Shown one piece after another: positions 26,850-34,700 of a stretch of 64,000 nucleotides of DNA. This stretch comes from SZUA-442 sp963753185. Its GTDB lineage: Bacteria > Actinomycetota > Acidimicrobiia > Spongiisociales > UBA5794. Location: assembly GCA_963753185.1 (NCBI GenBank), contig CAVWBO010000007.1:2480001-2544000 (forward strand), in the 5' to 3' direction. The notes beneath the pieces were generated by a model. It was given only the letters and a program-made list of their open reading frames with translations, was not told the DNA's origin and searched no databases. The first letter of the stretch is position 1. Each line of letters starts with the position of its first letter. Made by a program: the position numbers and the translations under genes.

Positions 26850-27542
26850 ATGGACCTATCCGCTCGTAAGATCCAGGATCGACGCTTCACGACATCCCTT
26901 CGCGGCTACGACCGCACCGAGGTCGACGCCTTCCTCGATGATGCCGCCGCATACGTCTCGAGCATCGAGGAGCAGCTCGCCATCGCCGGGAGGAAGGCGG
27001 ACAAGGCGACCGACGAGATCGATGCCCTGAGGGCCTCGATCGACTCCGAACTCGCTGATGCCCGAAGGGCGCGTGCGCTCATCATCGACGAGGCACGCGC
27101 CGAGGCCGCGGCCATGACCGCAGCTGCAGGGCGCGGAGAGGGTCCCGACGCTTCGCGGGCTGCTGCCGCGATCATCGCAGAGGCCGAGGCGAAGGCGAAG
27201 CTCCGGGCCGACGAGGTGGCCCAGGTCACCGAGCGCGCTCGAGCAGAGGCGGAGCGGATCGTCGGTGAGGCCGAGGAGGTCTCGCGTCGTCGTGAAGCCG
27301 AGGCCGATCGTGTCCTCGAGGCTGCTCGCGCCGAGGCGAAACAGATCCGAGCAGAGTCCGATCGGTATCGCAGGGAGATGGAGACCCATCTCGCCGACGT
27401 GCGACGGATCCTCCTCGCAGCAGGACCAGAGGCTTCGAATGCCGACAGCGCAAGGGTGATCCTGAGCAGCGGGGAGGAGCTCACGGTCGACCTCACAGTG
27501 GACACCGGGGACCGGTCGACTGCTCCGGGGACCCAGGGCTGA
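26850..27542 (+). CDS. DivIVA-domain coiled-coil protein
   Basis: A 230-residue protein with an N-terminal DivIVA domain (RKIQDRRFTTSLRGYDRTEV and FLDDAA), the part that senses membrane curvature in DivIVA/Wag31 and GpsB proteins. A long Ala/Glu/Arg coiled coil (about residues 40-195) and a short C-terminal strand segment follow. In actinobacteria such proteins organise polar or septal wall growth. This one is not next to a dcw cluster, so it is probably a paralogue rather than the main Wag31. GGAGG precedes ATG 26850. Confidence 0.85.
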   Translation: MDLSARKIQDRRFTTSLRGYDRTEVDAFLDDAAAYVSSIEEQLAIAGRKADKATDEIDALRASIDSELADARRARALIIDEARAEAAAMTAAAGRGEGPDASRAAAAIIAEAEAKAKLRADEVAQVTERARAEAERIVGEAEEVSRRREAEADRVLEAARAEAKQIRAESDRYRREMETHLADVRRILLAAGPEASNADSARVILSSGEELTVDLTVDTGDRSTAPGTQG

Positions 27543-27550
27543 CGATGGCC

Positions 27551-28123
27551 CTAACCGCCGAGGCCCCTCATCACGAATGTATGCAGGTCGTTGGCAAGCC
27601 CTGACCTATCGAATCGTCCGGACTCGTCGAACCATCCGCCGACCGTATTGAGGATCGACAGGACGTAGACCGCCGCGAGTCTGGCGTCACTCTGCATGGG
27701 GAAGAATCCATCCGCGACTCCGTCTGCGATCACGTCGACGAATACCTGCTCGTACCGGTCGCGCGCGCGAGCGACGCGGCTGCGTTCCTCCTCGTCGAGG
27801 AAACTCGTCTCGAACAGGTACGTTCGTGCCTCGGGCCGATGGTCGAGCACGACGTCGATGTGCGCCGCGATCAGCAGTCGTAGCGTTTCAGGTGGCTCGG
27901 CGCCCATCGCGAGCGCTCCGGCCGCGGCGGCATCGAAGAAGCCTGCGCCGCGCTCGATCACGGCGACGAGGAGCTCCTGTTTCCCCCCGACGTGGGCATA
28001 GATCGACGAGCCCAGGATCCCGAGATCGTCCCCCAGGTCCCTCATCGATGTCCCGTGGTACCCGTGCGTGGCGAACCGCCGCCCTGCGCCGGTCACGATG
28101 TCATCGCGCGTGAGGCGGCTCAT
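27551..28123 (-). CDS. TetR-family regulator of the paa operon
   Basis: A 190-residue TetR-type repressor. The N-terminal helix-turn-helix covers about residues 5-50 (FATHGYHGTSMRDLGDDLG followed by SIYAHVGGKQELL), and a C-terminal ligand-binding domain resembles TetR_C_33/AcrR-like types. The ATG at 28123 overlaps the paaE stop as ATGA, so it is the last gene of paaABCDE and its level tracks the operon. I infer that it binds the palindrome at 31731-31748 and responds to a phenylacetyl-CoA-type ligand, as known PaaR proteins do. Confidence 0.85.
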   Translation of the reverse strand: MSRLTRDDIVTGAGRRFATHGYHGTSMRDLGDDLGILGSSIYAHVGGKQELLVAVIERGAGFFDAAAAGALAMGAEPPETLRLLIAAHIDVVLDHRPEARTYLFETSFLDEEERSRVARARDRYEQVFVDVIADGVADGFFPMQSDARLAAVYVLSILNTVGGWFDESGRFDRSGLANDLHTFVMRGLGG

Positions 28124-29181
28124 ACGTCGTAGGTGAGCTCGACGACATCGGACACGGGATGGGACTGGCACGTGAGGATGTGACCGCCCGCCACTTCCTC
28201 ACCATTGAGGCTCCAGTTCCTGTCCATCCGTACCTCTCCCTCGATCACCCGTGCCCGGCACGACGCACATGCCCCGCTCCGGCACGAGAACGGCCCTTCG
28301 GGCCGTATCGACAAAACGTGGTCGAGGATGGGCGCGCCGTGGGGATCGATGACGACCGTCGACGTGCGCCCGTGGAGCGTGAAGCGCACGGTGGAACCGA
28401 CGACGTCGTCCTCCGCGATCACCGGAGGCCCGTCACCTGCGTAGAACAGCTCGTCGAGGACGGCGTCCGATGGGACACCGCGATCTTCGAGGGCCCGGCG
28501 GGCATCCTCGACCATGCCGCGAGGACCGCACAGGAACCACCTGTCGATCGCGCCCGGATCGACGACGGTCGAGAAGAGCTGCCCGAGCTTCTCCGAGTCG
28601 ATGCGCCCCTCGAACAGGGGGACCATGTGGGATTCCCTGCTCAACACGTGCATGACCATGAAGCGATCCGGATATGCGCCCTTGAGGGCGTCGATCTCGT
28701 CGAGGAACATGACCGAGCGACCCTCGCGGTTCCCATACACGAGGGTGAACGTGGCCTCCGGCTCATCCCTGAGTGTGGAAGCGATGATCGAGAGCACGGG
28801 TGTGATGCCGCTCCCCGCTGCGATCGCGCCGTATGACCGCACGCCTGCCCGCGACGGAGAATGCACGAACTCCCCCGTCGGTGGAGTCGCTTCGATGACC
28901 GTGCCGGGCTCGAGCGTGCTGTTCGCCCACGTCGAGAAGGCTCCACCGCGCAGCAGCTTGATACCCACCTGGAGGGCGGTGCCGCCTGCGGGTGAGCAGA
29001 TCGAGTAGCTCCTGCGGACATCGGCACCGTCGATCGACGTCCTGAGGATCATGTGCTGACCGGGAACATGGGTGTACAGCGATCGCAGGTCGTCGGGAAC
29101 GTCGAACGTGACGCACACCGAATCGTCTGTCAACCGATCGACCGCACGCACCGTGAGGGGGTGGAACTCGACGGCTTCCAT
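28120..29181 (-). CDS. paaE: Phenylacetyl-CoA epoxidase reductase subunit PaaE
   Basis: A 353-residue flavoprotein that passes electrons from NAD(P)H to the PaaABC di-iron oxygenase. The FAD site RRSYSICSP, the NAD(P) segment GSGITPVLSI and the CGPRGMVEDA motif lie in the N-terminal two thirds. The C-terminal plant-type 2Fe-2S domain has CRSGACASC and a final Cys in ILTCQSHP. The ATG shares one base with the paaD stop (TGATG). Confidence 0.92.
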   Translation of the reverse strand: MEAVEFHPLTVRAVDRLTDDSVCVTFDVPDDLRSLYTHVPGQHMILRTSIDGADVRRSYSICSPAGGTALQVGIKLLRGGAFSTWANSTLEPGTVIEATPPTGEFVHSPSRAGVRSYGAIAAGSGITPVLSIIASTLRDEPEATFTLVYGNREGRSVMFLDEIDALKGAYPDRFMVMHVLSRESHMVPLFEGRIDSEKLGQLFSTVVDPGAIDRWFLCGPRGMVEDARRALEDRGVPSDAVLDELFYAGDGPPVIAEDDVVGSTVRFTLHGRTSTVVIDPHGAPILDHVLSIRPEGPFSCRSGACASCRARVIEGEVRMDRNWSLNGEEVAGGHILTCQSHPVSDVVELTYDV

Positions 29182-29660
29182 CAGATCGCCTTGAATTGGT
29201 CGAAGGGCTCACCGCACGACGTGCACACGAGCATGCGCTTGCATGCCGTCGACGAGTACTCCGAGACGATGCGAGCCGTGGCTTCGGAGCAATTCGGGCA
29301 CAGGACCTCATCGATGATCCCGATGACGGACCCCGGTGGAGCGATACCGAACCCTGCGAGCTTGCGCTTGGCCTCGTCCGTCATCCACTCGGTCGTCCAC
29401 GCAGGGGTGAACGTCATCTCCACGGATGCCTCGAACCCTTCCGACGCGAGGAGCGTCACGATGTCCTGCGCGATGACATCCATCGCGGGACATCCGGAGT
29501 ACGTCGGTGTGATCGTCACGATGATGCGGCCGTCGGGATCCACGTCGACCCCCCGGAGAATGCCGATGTCGGCGATCGTGAGGACGGGGATCTCGGGATC
29601 CGTGACCTGATCGAGCAGCAACCGGGCGGTCTCGGCGACGTCGACCGTGGCCGTCACCAT
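29181..29660 (-). CDS. paaD: Phenylacetyl-CoA epoxidase assembly protein PaaD
   Basis: A 159-residue protein with an N-terminal MIP18/DUF59 domain (VTDPEIPVLTIADIGILRGV and TPTYSGCPAMDVI). The C-terminus is cysteine-rich (CPNCSEATAR and CTSCGEPFDQF), as in PaaD proteins. It is thought to help load metal or Fe-S cofactors into the epoxidase. ATG 29660 overlaps the end of paaC by 7 nt. Confidence 0.9.
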   Translation of the reverse strand: MVTATVDVAETARLLLDQVTDPEIPVLTIADIGILRGVDVDPDGRIIVTITPTYSGCPAMDVIAQDIVTLLASEGFEASVEMTFTPAWTTEWMTDEAKRKLAGFGIAPPGSVIGIIDEVLCPNCSEATARIVSEYSSTACKRMLVCTSCGEPFDQFKAI

Positions 29661-30421
29661 GACAACCCCGGGTGGGAGCGCTGCATCCACTGCAGCTGGG
29701 CGAGGAGGTGCCCGAGGTACTCGGTGTGCATCCCGACCCTGCCTCCCGACGTCTGGAAGGCGTCACTGCTGCGGGTCAGGGTCGCCTCCTCGAACACGGC
29801 ATCGACGGTTCGTTCCCAATCCGCGAGAAGATCCGACGATCGAGGAGCCACTCCCCCATCCGCGAGCTCGGCCTCCACATCGTCTGTCGCGCACAGCTCC
29901 GCGGTGAAGCGCCATAGTCCGTCGATCGAATCCTGGACCCTCCGGTGACTCTCAGGCGTGCCGTCGCCGAGGCGGATCATCCACGATGACGACCGACGGA
30001 GGTGGTAGGTCGCCTCCTTGAGGCCCTTTGCCGCGATGCCGGCGAGCTGGTCGTGTGTCGAGGTGCTCAGGTTCCGCCACAAGGGAACCTGATACGCGTC
30101 GAAGAAGAACTGGCGGGTCGTGAGGTACCCGAAGTCGACGTTCGGTTGCTCGACGAGCAGCACGTTCGTGAACTCTCGCTCGGAACGGAACATCGCAAAG
30201 TCGTCCTCGCTCCGACCGTCTCCTTCCACCTCCCCGGCGAGGGTGTAGAGGTGCCGCGCCATCCCGATGTGGTCGAGGCCGGTGTTGGCGATCGCGAGGT
30301 CCTCCTCGAGTTCTGGCGCGTGCGAGATGTACTCACCGAGGCGCTGGCCGATGACCAGGTTGTCGTCCGCCAGTCGAACGAGATAGGTGCCGAGTGCCGT
30401 CGACGTCGTGACCGTGTTCAC
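29654..30421 (-). CDS. paaC: Phenylacetyl-CoA epoxidase structural subunit PaaC
   Basis: A 255-residue ferritin-like subunit that pairs with PaaA and stabilises it without a complete catalytic di-iron site. Recognisable blocks are LADDNLVIGQRLGEYISHAP, LDHIGMARHLY and the C-terminal GRVGMHTEYLGHLLAQLQ. It starts with GTG overlapping the paaB stop (GTGA). Confidence 0.92.
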   Translation of the reverse strand: MNTVTTSTALGTYLVRLADDNLVIGQRLGEYISHAPELEEDLAIANTGLDHIGMARHLYTLAGEVEGDGRSEDDFAMFRSEREFTNVLLVEQPNVDFGYLTTRQFFFDAYQVPLWRNLSTSTHDQLAGIAAKGLKEATYHLRRSSSWMIRLGDGTPESHRRVQDSIDGLWRFTAELCATDDVEAELADGGVAPRSSDLLADWERTVDAVFEEATLTRSSDAFQTSGGRVGMHTEYLGHLLAQLQWMQRSHPGLSW

Positions 30422-30759
30422 AGCTGCCCGACCTCAGCGGGGATCTCGTAGAACGTCGGATGCCGGTACGGCTTGTCCTCGAACGGGGCGAACATCGAGT
30501 CCGGATCATCGGACGCATGGATCTCGGTCGATGGGACGACCCAGACGCTGACCCCCTCGGCTCGCCTCGTGTAGCCGTCGCGCGCGTTTTGGATCGCCGT
30601 CTCGGCGTCAGGGGCGTGCAGCGAGCCGACGTGGGTGTGGCTGAGGCCGCGCTTGGCGCGAACGAACACCTCCCACAGGGGCCACCCGTGGTCCTTGTGG
30701 GCCCCGGTCGGCACGGCGACGGGCTCGTCACCGGGGGCGACGGGAACGTCGTAGCTCAT
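30418..30759 (-). CDS. paaB: Phenylacetyl-CoA epoxidase small subunit PaaB
   Basis: A 113-residue small subunit of the epoxidase complex. The motif WPLWEVFVRAKRGLSHTHVG, the A-helix region AETAIQNARDGYTRR and the closing YRHPTFYEIP are typical of PaaB. ATG 30759 overlaps the paaA stop (ATGA) and is preceded by a strong GGAGGGGG. The longer frame upstream lies within paaA. Confidence 0.92.
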   Translation of the reverse strand: MSYDVPVAPGDEPVAVPTGAHKDHGWPLWEVFVRAKRGLSHTHVGSLHAPDAETAIQNARDGYTRRAEGVSVWVVPSTEIHASDDPDSMFAPFEDKPYRHPTFYEIPAEVGQL

Positions 30760-31700
30760 GCGACCCCCTCCAGTCGGGCACTCGACTTCGCTGCATACGC
30801 CGTTGCGGCCTCGCGTACCCATGCGCCGTCGTTCCACGCCCGTGTCTTGTGGGCGATCCGTTCACGGTTGAGACGGCCATTTCCCTTGATCGTCGCCCAG
30901 AACTCGTCCCAGTCGATCTCGCCGATGTTCCAGTGGCCCGTCTCCTCATCGAAACGCAGATCGGGATCGGGGATGACGCAGCCGAGGTAGTGCGCCTGGG
31001 GCACCGTCTGGTCGATGAACATCTGACGGAGGTCGTCGTTTGTGATGCGCTTGACCTTCCACGCCATCGACTGCTCCGTGTGGGAAGACTCCGAATCGTG
31101 GGGACCGAACATCATCAGGGCGGGCCACCACCATCGATCGATCGCGTCCTGTGCCATCGCCTTCTGCTCGTCGGTTCCGTTGGCGAGGGCCATCATGATC
31201 GAGTAGCCCTGGCGTGCATGGAAGCTCTCCTCCTTGCAGATCTTGACCATCGCACGCGAGTACGGCCCGTACGACGTTCCCTGGAGCACGATCTGGTTGA
31301 CGATGGCTGCACCGTCGACGAGCCAGCCGATCGCTCCCATGTCCGCCCACGACAGGGTCGGATAGTTGAAGATCGACGAGTACTTCTGCTCGCCTGCGTG
31401 GAGGAGGTCCTGCAACTCGTCGCGCGACACGCCGAGCGTCTCAGCGGCCGAGTAGAGGTAGAGGCCGTGGCCCGCCTCGTCCTGGACCTTCGCCATGAGG
31501 ATCGCCTTGCGAAGGAGGGTCGGCGCGCGAGTGATCCAGTTCGCCTCAGGCTGCATGCCGATGACCTCGCTGTGTGCGTGCTGGGCCATCTGCCGTATGA
31601 GCGTCGCCCGGTAACCGTCCGGCATCCAGTCGCGGGGTTCGACCTTCTCGTCAGCGGCGATGATCGCGTCGAATGCCTGTTGTCGTGTCACGTGGTCCAC
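30756..31700 (-). CDS. paaA: Phenylacetyl-CoA epoxidase catalytic subunit PaaA
   Basis: The 314-residue catalytic di-iron subunit that epoxidises phenylacetyl-CoA to ring-1,2-epoxyphenylacetyl-CoA. Di-iron ligands are seen in the helix AKVQDEAGHGLYLY (ExxH) and again in CKEESFHARQGYS (ExxH). The final RTRAWNDGAWV-like region is also conserved. The GTG at 31700 follows an SD-rich leader (GAGGAGAGGAGG); the upstream frame to 31733 is inside the promoter. It is the first gene of paaABCDE-tetR. CoA ligase, isomerase and ring-cleavage genes are not in this window. Confidence 0.92.
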   Translation of the reverse strand: MDHVTRQQAFDAIIAADEKVEPRDWMPDGYRATLIRQMAQHAHSEVIGMQPEANWITRAPTLLRKAILMAKVQDEAGHGLYLYSAAETLGVSRDELQDLLHAGEQKYSSIFNYPTLSWADMGAIGWLVDGAAIVNQIVLQGTSYGPYSRAMVKICKEESFHARQGYSIMMALANGTDEQKAMAQDAIDRWWWPALMMFGPHDSESSHTEQSMAWKVKRITNDDLRQMFIDQTVPQAHYLGCVIPDPDLRFDEETGHWNIGEIDWDEFWATIKGNGRLNRERIAHKTRAWNDGAWVREAATAYAAKSSARLEGVA

Positions 31701-31723
31701 GTGCCTCCTCTCCTCGAGGCAGG

Positions 31724-31752
31724 AGGGTATCAAACGAACGTTCGTTTGTAAA
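31724..31752 (-). promoter_or_regulatory. Promoter of the paa operon
   Basis: On the minus strand, TTTACA (31752-31747) and TACCCT (31729-31724) are separated by exactly 17 nt, fitting a sigma70-type promoter. The transcript would have a leader of about 15-20 nt carrying the paaA ribosome site. Confidence 0.7.
31731..31748. promoter_or_regulatory. TetR-type operator of the paa operon
   Basis: A perfect 18-bp palindrome, CAAACGAACGTTCGTTTG, lies between and partly over the -35 and -10 elements. A bound repressor would block RNA polymerase. The operon's own last gene, a TetR-family regulator, is the obvious candidate to bind it. Confidence 0.82.
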
Positions 31753-31795
31753 CCTGATCCCGTCCCCAGGTGGCATGCCTCGGCCCGCGATCAGG
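31753..31795 (-). terminator. Possible weak terminator after the glutamate dehydrogenase gene
   Basis: A 7-bp inverted repeat (31753-31759 with 31789-31795) with a long GC-rich middle overlaps the gdh stop and is followed by TTT on the minus strand. The pairing inside is poor, so read-through into paa is possible. Confidence 0.3.
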
Positions 31796-34700
31796 GAACG
31801 AGGATCTGGTGGAGTCGGCGGGTCGCGATGAAGCCCGCGGATACGTCGAGGATCCCGTCCCTCGCAAGCCATCGGTGCCACCGCTCGATGCGGGGCATGA
31901 CGCGGTCGTTGGCTTCGATGAAGGCATCGATCGAACCGTCCGCCTCGGCCAGGATCGCCGCGACGACCTCTCGCCGGAGTATCTGGAGGTCATCACGCAG
32001 GGCGGCGATCGCAAGGCGATCGAAGGCGGTGGTTCCCGGAAGGAGGCGGATCTGGCGCTCGATCCAGCCGATCATGAACTCCTGGCTCGCCTGGGTGTAG
32101 ATCTCGGCGACCTCCATCACGTCGCGCTCGAAGCGGTTCGCGAGATCGACGATGTCAGGTCCGCGCCGCAGGACGCGCTGGTAGGCGTGCCGCACCGCCA
32201 AGTCGGCTGGTACCCCCTGTGCCACCAGGTCCGAGGCGACCCGCTCGTACGGTTCGCGCCACTCAGCGGGCCCGAGTGTGGGGAACCCGTCCGAGAGCCT
32301 TGCGAACTCCTCTTTCGCAGCGGCGATCTCCTCGTCGATGCTGAGTGTCTGGCTCTGCATGAGGTACCAACGGGACACGAGGGTCACGAGCAGGTCGATG
32401 TCCTGGAGCATGATGCGGGCAGTCTCGGGCCGCACCGATGCACCGAGTTCCTCGACCGCCAGCCACCTGCTCGACGCGTCCGTGACGGCCCTGGCTATCC
32501 GGTAGGCCCTCACGATCATGGCAGCGGACGAACCCGAAACGGTGCGCATCCTCGAGTAGTAGGTGCTGCCCTGGGAGTTGAGTACCTGGTTCGCCACGAT
32601 CGTCGAGATCAGCTCTCGGCGGAGGGGGTGGTCGAGGATCAGGTGCCCAAAGCGCTCGACGATGCTCGGGGGAAAATACGCGAGGAGGTCAGGGACGAAG
32701 TGCTCGTCATCGGGGAGGGTCGACACCCTGAGATGTTCGGTCAGGCTCATCTTCGCGTAGGCGAGGAGGACCGCGATCTCGGGCCGTGACATGCCCTTGC
32801 CCTCGCGCGATCGTTGGGTCATGTCCTCGGTGCTCGGGAGGAACTCGATGTCCCTCGTCAGGAGTCCCTCGCGTTCGAGGCGGTCCGTCAGCTCGATGTA
32901 CGCCTCGATCGTTCGTTGGGAGTTCTCGGCCTCCTGGGAGATCATCTGCGCTTGGAGGAAGTTGTCGTACAGGATGGCCCTCACGACATCGCCGGAGACC
33001 GACTCGATGATCTCGTCGCGCTCGGATCTGGTGATCTCGCCTGCTTCCTCGGCCATCCGCAGCAGGATCTTCAGGTTGACCTCCCTGTCCGAGGCATGGA
33101 CGCCGCCAGAGTTGTCGATGAAGTCCGTGAAGATGCGGCCGCCGTTGTTGTCGAACTCGATACGGCCGAGCTGGGTGAAGCCGAGGTTGCCGCCCTCGCC
33201 GACGACACGGCACCTGAGGTCGCGTGCGTCGACTCGCACGGCGTCGTTGGATCGATCCTGCACCTCGGCATTCGTCTCGTACCTCGACTTGACATAGGTG
33301 CCGATGCCTCCGTTCCACAGGAGGTCGACCGGTGCCGTGAGGATGATCCGAATCAACTCGTTGGGGGTCGCGAACTCGGCATCCGTGCCAAGGACTTTCC
33401 TCATCTCCGGGGTCAGGTCGATCCGCTTCAAGGACCGGGGAAACACGCCGCCACCGTCGGAGATGACGTTCGGGTCATAGTCCTGCCACGAGGACCGCCC
33501 GAGGCCTGCAAGGCGATTTCGCTCGGTCCACGCCGTGGCGCCATCCGGGTCCGGGTCGATGAAGATGTGGCGGTGGTCGAATGCGGCGACGAGCCTGAGG
33601 TGCTTGGACAGGAGCATCCCGTTGCCGAAGACGTCCCCGGACATGTCGCCGATCCCGACGGCAGTGATCGGGTCGGCATCGACGTCGACACCGAGGTCGA
33701 AGAAGTGGCGGCGAACCGATTCCCACGCCCCGCGGGCGGTGATGCCGAGTGCCTTGTGGTCGTAGCCAGCTGACCCCCCTGAGGCAAAGGCGTCGTCGAG
33801 CCAGAAGCCGTACTCGGCTGCCAAGGCGTTTGCCGTATCCGAAAAGGATGCAGTTCCCTTGTCTGCGGCAACGACGAGGTACGGATCGTCGTCGTCGTGG
33901 CGTACGACGTCATGCGGCTCCACGACCGAGTCCCCGACCCGATTGTCGGTGATGTCGAGGAGACCGCGTATGAAGGTCGAATAGGCGGCCCGAACCTCGT
34001 CGTAGGTCGGCCCAGCTGCATCGGCGTGGCGCTTCACCACGAAGCCACCTTTGGCCCCTGTCGGCACGATGACGGCGTTCTTGGTCATCTGCGCCTTCAT
34101 CAGCCCGAGCACCTCTGTCCGATAGTCCTCACGCCGATCGGACCAGCGGATGCCTCCCCTGGCGACCATGCCACCACGGAGGTGGACACCCTCGACGTCG
34201 CGACCCGAGACGTAGATCTCGAAGAGTGGGGCTGGTTCCGGCATGTCCGGAATGATGCCGGACCGGAACTTGAGGGACAGGGTGGTGCGGCCCGGGATCC
34301 GGTAGTTCGTCCGCTCGGTTGCCCTGATGAGGTCGAGGAATCCGCGCAGGATGCGGTCCTCGTCGAGCGACGACACGTCGTTGAGGGCCCTGACGATGGA
34401 GGTCACGATCGCGTGTTCGACGTCGGCGTCGTGGTCGGCTGAGAACCGTGCCTGGAACAACCGAACGATCATCTCGGCGACCTCCGGGTGCGCAGCGAGG
34501 GTGTCGTCGACGTAGCCAACCGAGAATGCAGGTGTCACCAACCGCCAGTAGGCACGGTACGCGCGCAGGATGGTCAGGTCCTGGTGGTCGAGTGTGCTCG
34601 AGATGAGGAGGCGATGGAGGCTGTCTGACTCGGCTTCACCCCTCAGGACCGCCTCGACTGCCGCCTCGATTCGCGGCCCATCCGTGTCGACGTCGAGCAG

